This document shows positions 7,763 through 10,408 of a DNA stretch of 10,408 bases, piece by piece. How positions within the stretch are numbered: the first letter of the stretch is position 1; the number at the start of each line of letters is the position of its first letter. The notes under the pieces were generated by a model. The model saw only the letters and a program-made list of their open reading frames with translations, had not been told where the DNA came from and made no database searches. Source of the stretch: an uncultured Muribaculaceae bacterium. Its GTDB lineage: Bacteria; Bacteroidota; Bacteroidia; Bacteroidales; Muribaculaceae. The position numbers and the translations under genes are program-made. The stretch spans positions 16,340-26,747 of the forward strand of contig CAJTUG010000015.1 of assembly GCA_910579605.1 (NCBI GenBank), written 5' to 3'.

Positions 7763-8485
7763 ATGGAACAGAAACAAGTAATAGAAAATTTGAAAGCGTC
7801 TATGTTGCCGGTAAGAGGCGGTGTTTTCTATATGGGCGACACTCACTCGCTCTATAATCCGCTTCTCGGCAGCAAGATAGGCTCTACGAAAGTAGAGCTT
7901 TCCGATTTCCATATTTGTGACCATACTCTCACTAATGTGGAATGGTGTGCTATTACAGGTGAACCTCTGAATGGCAATCCTAACGAACCGAAGACAAATG
8001 TGACATGGCATGATGTTTATGATTTCCTTTCTAAGCTTAACAAGCAGACCGGATGGAATTTCCGGCTACCCACAGAAGCTGAATGGGAATATGCTGCGCG
8101 TGGAGGTGAGTTGACACACGACACTGTTTTTGCAGGTGGGACTATACTTGACAATGTTGGATGGTACAAAATTAATTCCAAAGGGCGCCTCCAAGATGTT
8201 TGCCAATTGAAATGCAATGAGTTGGGTTTATACGACATGAGCGGCAATGTGCGCGAATGGTGCTCAGATATCTATGCTGCACAGTATGCTGTTGGCGAAC
8301 GAACGGGCTTTTTCAGTAGCGACCGTAAACCTGTAAATAATCCTCAAGGTGCATTGTCGGGCCGGAAGCGTGTTGTACGCGGAGGATCGTATTTGCAGAA
8401 AGAGATATATAGTTGGGTGTTTTTCAGGGATAAGCTTGATTCTACGGACTCTGCAAAAGACTGTGGTTTCCGGTTGGCTTATTGA
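7763..8485 (+). CDS. FGE/SUMF1-fold (formylglycine-generating-enzyme-like) protein, catalytic cysteines not seen
   Basis: A 240-residue single-domain protein of the FGE-sulfatase (SUMF1, C-type-lectin-like) fold. Family landmarks are RGGVFYMGD (18-26), LTNVEWC (56-62), FRLPTEAEWEYAARGG (100-115), GLYDMSGNVREWCSD (155-169), VVRGGSY (204-210) and CGFRLAY (234-240), in the usual order over a full-length domain. In true aerobic FGEs a cysteine pair lies just after the RGGSY element; here that stretch reads LQKEIYSWVFFRD and has no cysteine. Formylglycine generation is therefore unlikely. Bacterial proteins with this fold often act as ligand-binding or other oxidative modules. No signal peptide is seen, so it should be cytosolic, unlike secreted sulfatase partners. 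It starts 3 nt after the peptidase stop and is followed by WG and TIR genes. A recognition or sensor role is an inference. Confidence 0.93.
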   Translation: MEQKQVIENLKASMLPVRGGVFYMGDTHSLYNPLLGSKIGSTKVELSDFHICDHTLTNVEWCAITGEPLNGNPNEPKTNVTWHDVYDFLSKLNKQTGWNFRLPTEAEWEYAARGGELTHDTVFAGGTILDNVGWYKINSKGRLQDVCQLKCNELGLYDMSGNVREWCSDIYAAQYAVGERTGFFSSDRKPVNNPQGALSGRKRVVRGGSYLQKEIYSWVFFRDKLDSTDSAKDCGFRLAY

Positions 8486-8498
8486 CAGTTGTATCAGT

Positions 8499-9071
8499 AT
8501 GGATTACGGTAAGTCTATAAACGGTGAACTGCCGGATGAATCTGTTGAAAACCATATGCTGCATGTCTTATTAAAAGACGGTAGATTCGGTTTTGCGGAT
8601 TCTGATGGTAATATCATTATCCCGTGTATATATAATTTGGCGTGGATGTTCAGCGAAGGCTTGGCAAGTGTGCAGGATGACATAGGGAAATGGGGTTTCA
8701 TAGACACAAAAGGGGAAATTATTATCCCTTGCAAATATGAATTCGCCTCATTTTTCAGCGAAGGCTTGGCGTGGGTTGAAGATGGCTCAAATAAGTTTGG
8801 ATTTATCGATAAGTCTGGCAATATTGTTATACCTTTCATTTATGAAAAAGCAGGTTGTTTTAGCAAGGGTATAGCGGAAGTTAAAAAAGAATCAGGCGAA
8901 TGGGGGTTAATAGACAAGGATGGAAATGATGTAGTTCCGTTTGTATATGAGGGCTTTAATTATAAGGATATTTCATTAAAAGAAGGTTTTGCAGAAACTG
9001 AAAATGATGAATTATTTACCGAATTAGTCTACGATCCTGATACCGGTGAATTCTTACCCAGTGATGTATAG
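8499..9071 (+). CDS. WG-repeat protein
   Basis: A 190-residue protein made almost wholly of four WG repeats of about 35-36 residues. The units begin at RFGFADSDGN, KWGFIDTKGE, KFGFIDKSGN and EWGLIDKDGN, and each continues with a IIIPCIY-like strand and a FSEGLA-like turn (the last is degenerate). WG repeats are short beta modules thought to form a scaffold or binding surface; their biochemical role is poorly known. The frame is open upstream to an ATG at 8349, but that start would lie 136 nt inside the FGE gene and adds unrelated residues. The ATG at 8499, 13 nt after the FGE stop, gives a clean repeat protein. No signal peptide or membrane helix is seen. The following TIR gene carries the same kind of repeats, so the two products may interact or share a ligand, or one may derive from the other by duplication. 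Confidence 0.9.
   Translation: MDYGKSINGELPDESVENHMLHVLLKDGRFGFADSDGNIIIPCIYNLAWMFSEGLASVQDDIGKWGFIDTKGEIIIPCKYEFASFFSEGLAWVEDGSNKFGFIDKSGNIVIPFIYEKAGCFSKGIAEVKKESGEWGLIDKDGNDVVPFVYEGFNYKDISLKEGFAETENDELFTELVYDPDTGEFLPSDV
8649..8770 (+). repeat. WG-repeat DNA copies with an identical 17-mer 105 nt apart
   Basis: The 17-mer TTCAGCGAAGGCTTGGC occurs at 8649-8665 and again at 8754-8770, exactly 35 codons apart, at the FSEGLA element of the first two WG units. Near-copies occur in the TIR gene (TTTAGCGAGGGCTTGGC at about 9875-9891, and a similar stretch at about 10088-10104). The identity is higher than the diverged protein repeats would need, which suggests recent repeat duplication or gene conversion. 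Confidence 0.8.
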
Positions 9072-9076
9072 TTGAT

Positions 9077-10408
9077 ATGAAATACGATATATTTATAAGC
9101 TACAGGCGAGAAGGTGGGGCTCAATATGCCCGTATATTGAAAGCGGAACTGGAAAAGCGCGGTTACCGCGACCGCGTGTTTCTGGACTACGACGAACTTA
9201 AAGACGGCCGATTCGACAGCCGTATAATGGCAGCGATAGATAGTGCCAAAGTTTTCGTGTTTATTCTTTCGCCAGGATCTCTTGACCGTTGCCTGGACGA
9301 AAAAGACTGGGTGAGGCAAGAAATTCTATATGCCATTGAGCATGAGAGGCATATTATTCCTGTTAATTTTGACGGTCTTTTCAAGAGCTTTCCGCCTTAT
9401 ATCCCCGAGGAAATCCGCGTTACTTTGGGTCAGCACCAGTTTTCAAAGATAGACAGTGAATCTCTGCTCGACGCTTCTATAGATAAGCTTATCAGAGAGC
9501 GTATCGCTCCTGTAGCTCAGCCACAGGTTCATGTAGACGGCACTGCCGATATAACCGTAATATCTGATGCTGATTGTACAGTAGAATTTTTCGGTCGTAC
9601 ATTAGCGAAAGTGAAGGCTTGCCGTCCCACTCCCCTACCTCTAAAAAAAGGTAATTATGTCCTTGAATTTAAAAGCGATGAAGATTCTGATGTATCAGTA
9701 ACAAAAAAATATATTGTTTCAGATACAGATTTTGTGGATTTCATTGAAATTCATCTTCGAGAGAAAATTGTCGCAAATCTAAGGTTACACAGGATAAAAG
9801 AAAACGATAAATTCGGATTCGCCGACGAAAGTAAATGTATTGTAATACCATGCATATATAAAACGGCCTATGACTTTAGCGAGGGCTTGGCAAGTGTTGA
9901 AAACGATGCGTGTAAATGGGGGTTCATCAATAAGAAGGGAGATATTGTGATACCTTTCATATATAGGAATACATTGTCGGCATTCTGCGAAGGTCTTGTA
10001 GGAGCATGCGATGATAATCATAAGTGGGGGTTTATAGACCGCAATGGCTTGGTGGTATTACCATTCATATACGATTTCGTCTATTCATTTAGCGAGGGCC
10101 TGGCCGCTGTTGATATAAATAAACGAAAGGGCTTCATAGATAAAAGCGGAAAACTTGTAATACCTGCCATATATAAAAATACGGGTAATTTTAATGAAGG
10201 ATTATCTTTTGTTTGCAACGATGAAGGAAAATATGGCTTTATTGATAAAAACGGCAGAGTGATAATACCGCTTATTTTCAAGTTGGCTTTTAATTTCTGC
10301 AACGGCTTGGCTAAGGTACAAGATGAAAAAGGTTTCTATGGGCTAATAGATAAAACCGGGCGTTTGGTCGTTGATTGTATATACAAACTAATATTAGACT
10401 ACAGCGGA
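9077..10408 (+). CDS. TIR-domain protein with PEGA-like domain and WG repeats (3' partial)
   Basis: The frame opens at ATG 9077, 5 nt after the WG gene's TAG, and stays open to the window end (444 codons, no stop). Residues 1-140 are a TIR domain: YDIFISYRREGG (3-14), VFLDYDELKDG (34-44), VFVFILSPGSLDRC (59-72) and DWVRQEI (77-83), with E82 at the position of the catalytic glutamate of NAD-cleaving TIRs. Residues about 152-225 (ADITVISDADCTVEFFG, then PLPLKKGNYVLEFKS) resemble the PEGA-like beta domain often found after TIR in Bacteroidota. From 244 on there are five WG units beginning KFGFADESK, KWGFINKKG, KWGFIDRNG, RKGFIDKSG and KYGFIDKNG, and a sixth begins at 420 and is cut by the edge. 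TIR domains in bacterial immunity often deplete NAD or make signalling nucleotides; here that is inferred from motif retention. It is the best effector candidate in the locus. Confidence 0.94.
   Translation, partial: MKYDIFISYRREGGAQYARILKAELEKRGYRDRVFLDYDELKDGRFDSRIMAAIDSAKVFVFILSPGSLDRCLDEKDWVRQEILYAIEHERHIIPVNFDGLFKSFPPYIPEEIRVTLGQHQFSKIDSESLLDASIDKLIRERIAPVAQPQVHVDGTADITVISDADCTVEFFGRTLAKVKACRPTPLPLKKGNYVLEFKSDEDSDVSVTKKYIVSDTDFVDFIEIHLREKIVANLRLHRIKENDKFGFADESKCIVIPCIYKTAYDFSEGLASVENDACKWGFINKKGDIVIPFIYRNTLSAFCEGLVGACDDNHKWGFIDRNGLVVLPFIYDFVYSFSEGLAAVDINKRKGFIDKSGKLVIPAIYKNTGNFNEGLSFVCNDEGKYGFIDKNGRVIIPLIFKLAFNFCNGLAKVQDEKGFYGLIDKTGRLVVDCIYKLILDYSG

Noticed and set aside
7577..8011. Antisense open frame of 144 codons across the peptidase and FGE genes
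   Set aside because: Both genes on the + strand have strong family motifs through this stretch, and the antisense product has no domain-like pattern.
7763..8485. Diversity-generating retroelement target, since FGE-fold proteins are common targets
   Set aside because: No reverse transcriptase, accessory gene or template repeat is visible in the window, and the C-terminal part has no obvious near-copy.
8349..8498. Upstream in-frame ATG that would extend the WG-repeat protein by 50 residues
   Set aside because: It overlaps the conserved end of the FGE-like gene, and the extra residues look like an out-of-frame reading of it; ATG 8499 gives a clean repeat protein.
8570..10400. CRISPR-like regular repeats
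   Set aside because: The periodicity of about 105-108 nt comes from in-frame WG protein repeats; there are no short identical repeats separated by unique spacers.

Overview
The window is one dense, single-strand gene block of moderately AT-rich DNA. Leaders are A-rich with no clear Shine-Dalgarno (for example TAATAATAAAATG before the gene at 3497), spacers are short, and the protein families are ones common in gut Bacteroidales. A member of the Bacteroidota, probably Bacteroidales, is therefore the best guess; no rRNA or marker gene confirms it. There is no tRNA, rRNA, insertion sequence or CRISPR array.

Layout, all on the + strand: the 3' end of an unrecognised gene (2-250); a DUF445 membrane protein whose ATG overlaps the preceding stop by one base (250-1161); a large dynamin-like GTPase (1195-3489); two tandem paralogous P-loop GTPases that resemble the 'double-GTPase' pairs of bacterial conflict systems (3497-4531 and 4554-5720); a protein with a globular N-terminal domain, acidic linker, coiled coil and C-terminal membrane anchor (5765-6763). 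A 102-nt spacer follows, the longest here, and holds a small inverted repeat. After it come an M48-type metallopeptidase with a C-terminal zinc ribbon (6866-7759), a formylglycine-generating-enzyme-like (FGE/SUMF1-fold) protein without the expected catalytic cysteine pair (7763-8485), a WG-repeat protein (8499-9071), and a TIR-domain protein with a PEGA-like domain and at least six WG repeats that runs off the window end (9077-10408).

Taken together this looks like a GTPase-centred signalling or immune locus. Two membrane proteins and three GTPases could form a sensing or switching core at the membrane. A protease, an FGE-fold domain and a TIR domain (a known NAD-cleaving effector fold in bacterial immunity and in plant and animal defence) follow as candidate processing, recognition and effector parts. 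The gene identities are well supported by visible motifs. The idea that they act as one defence or conflict system is inference from gene order and family knowledge. Both ends of the locus are cut by the window, so the full gene set is not visible.
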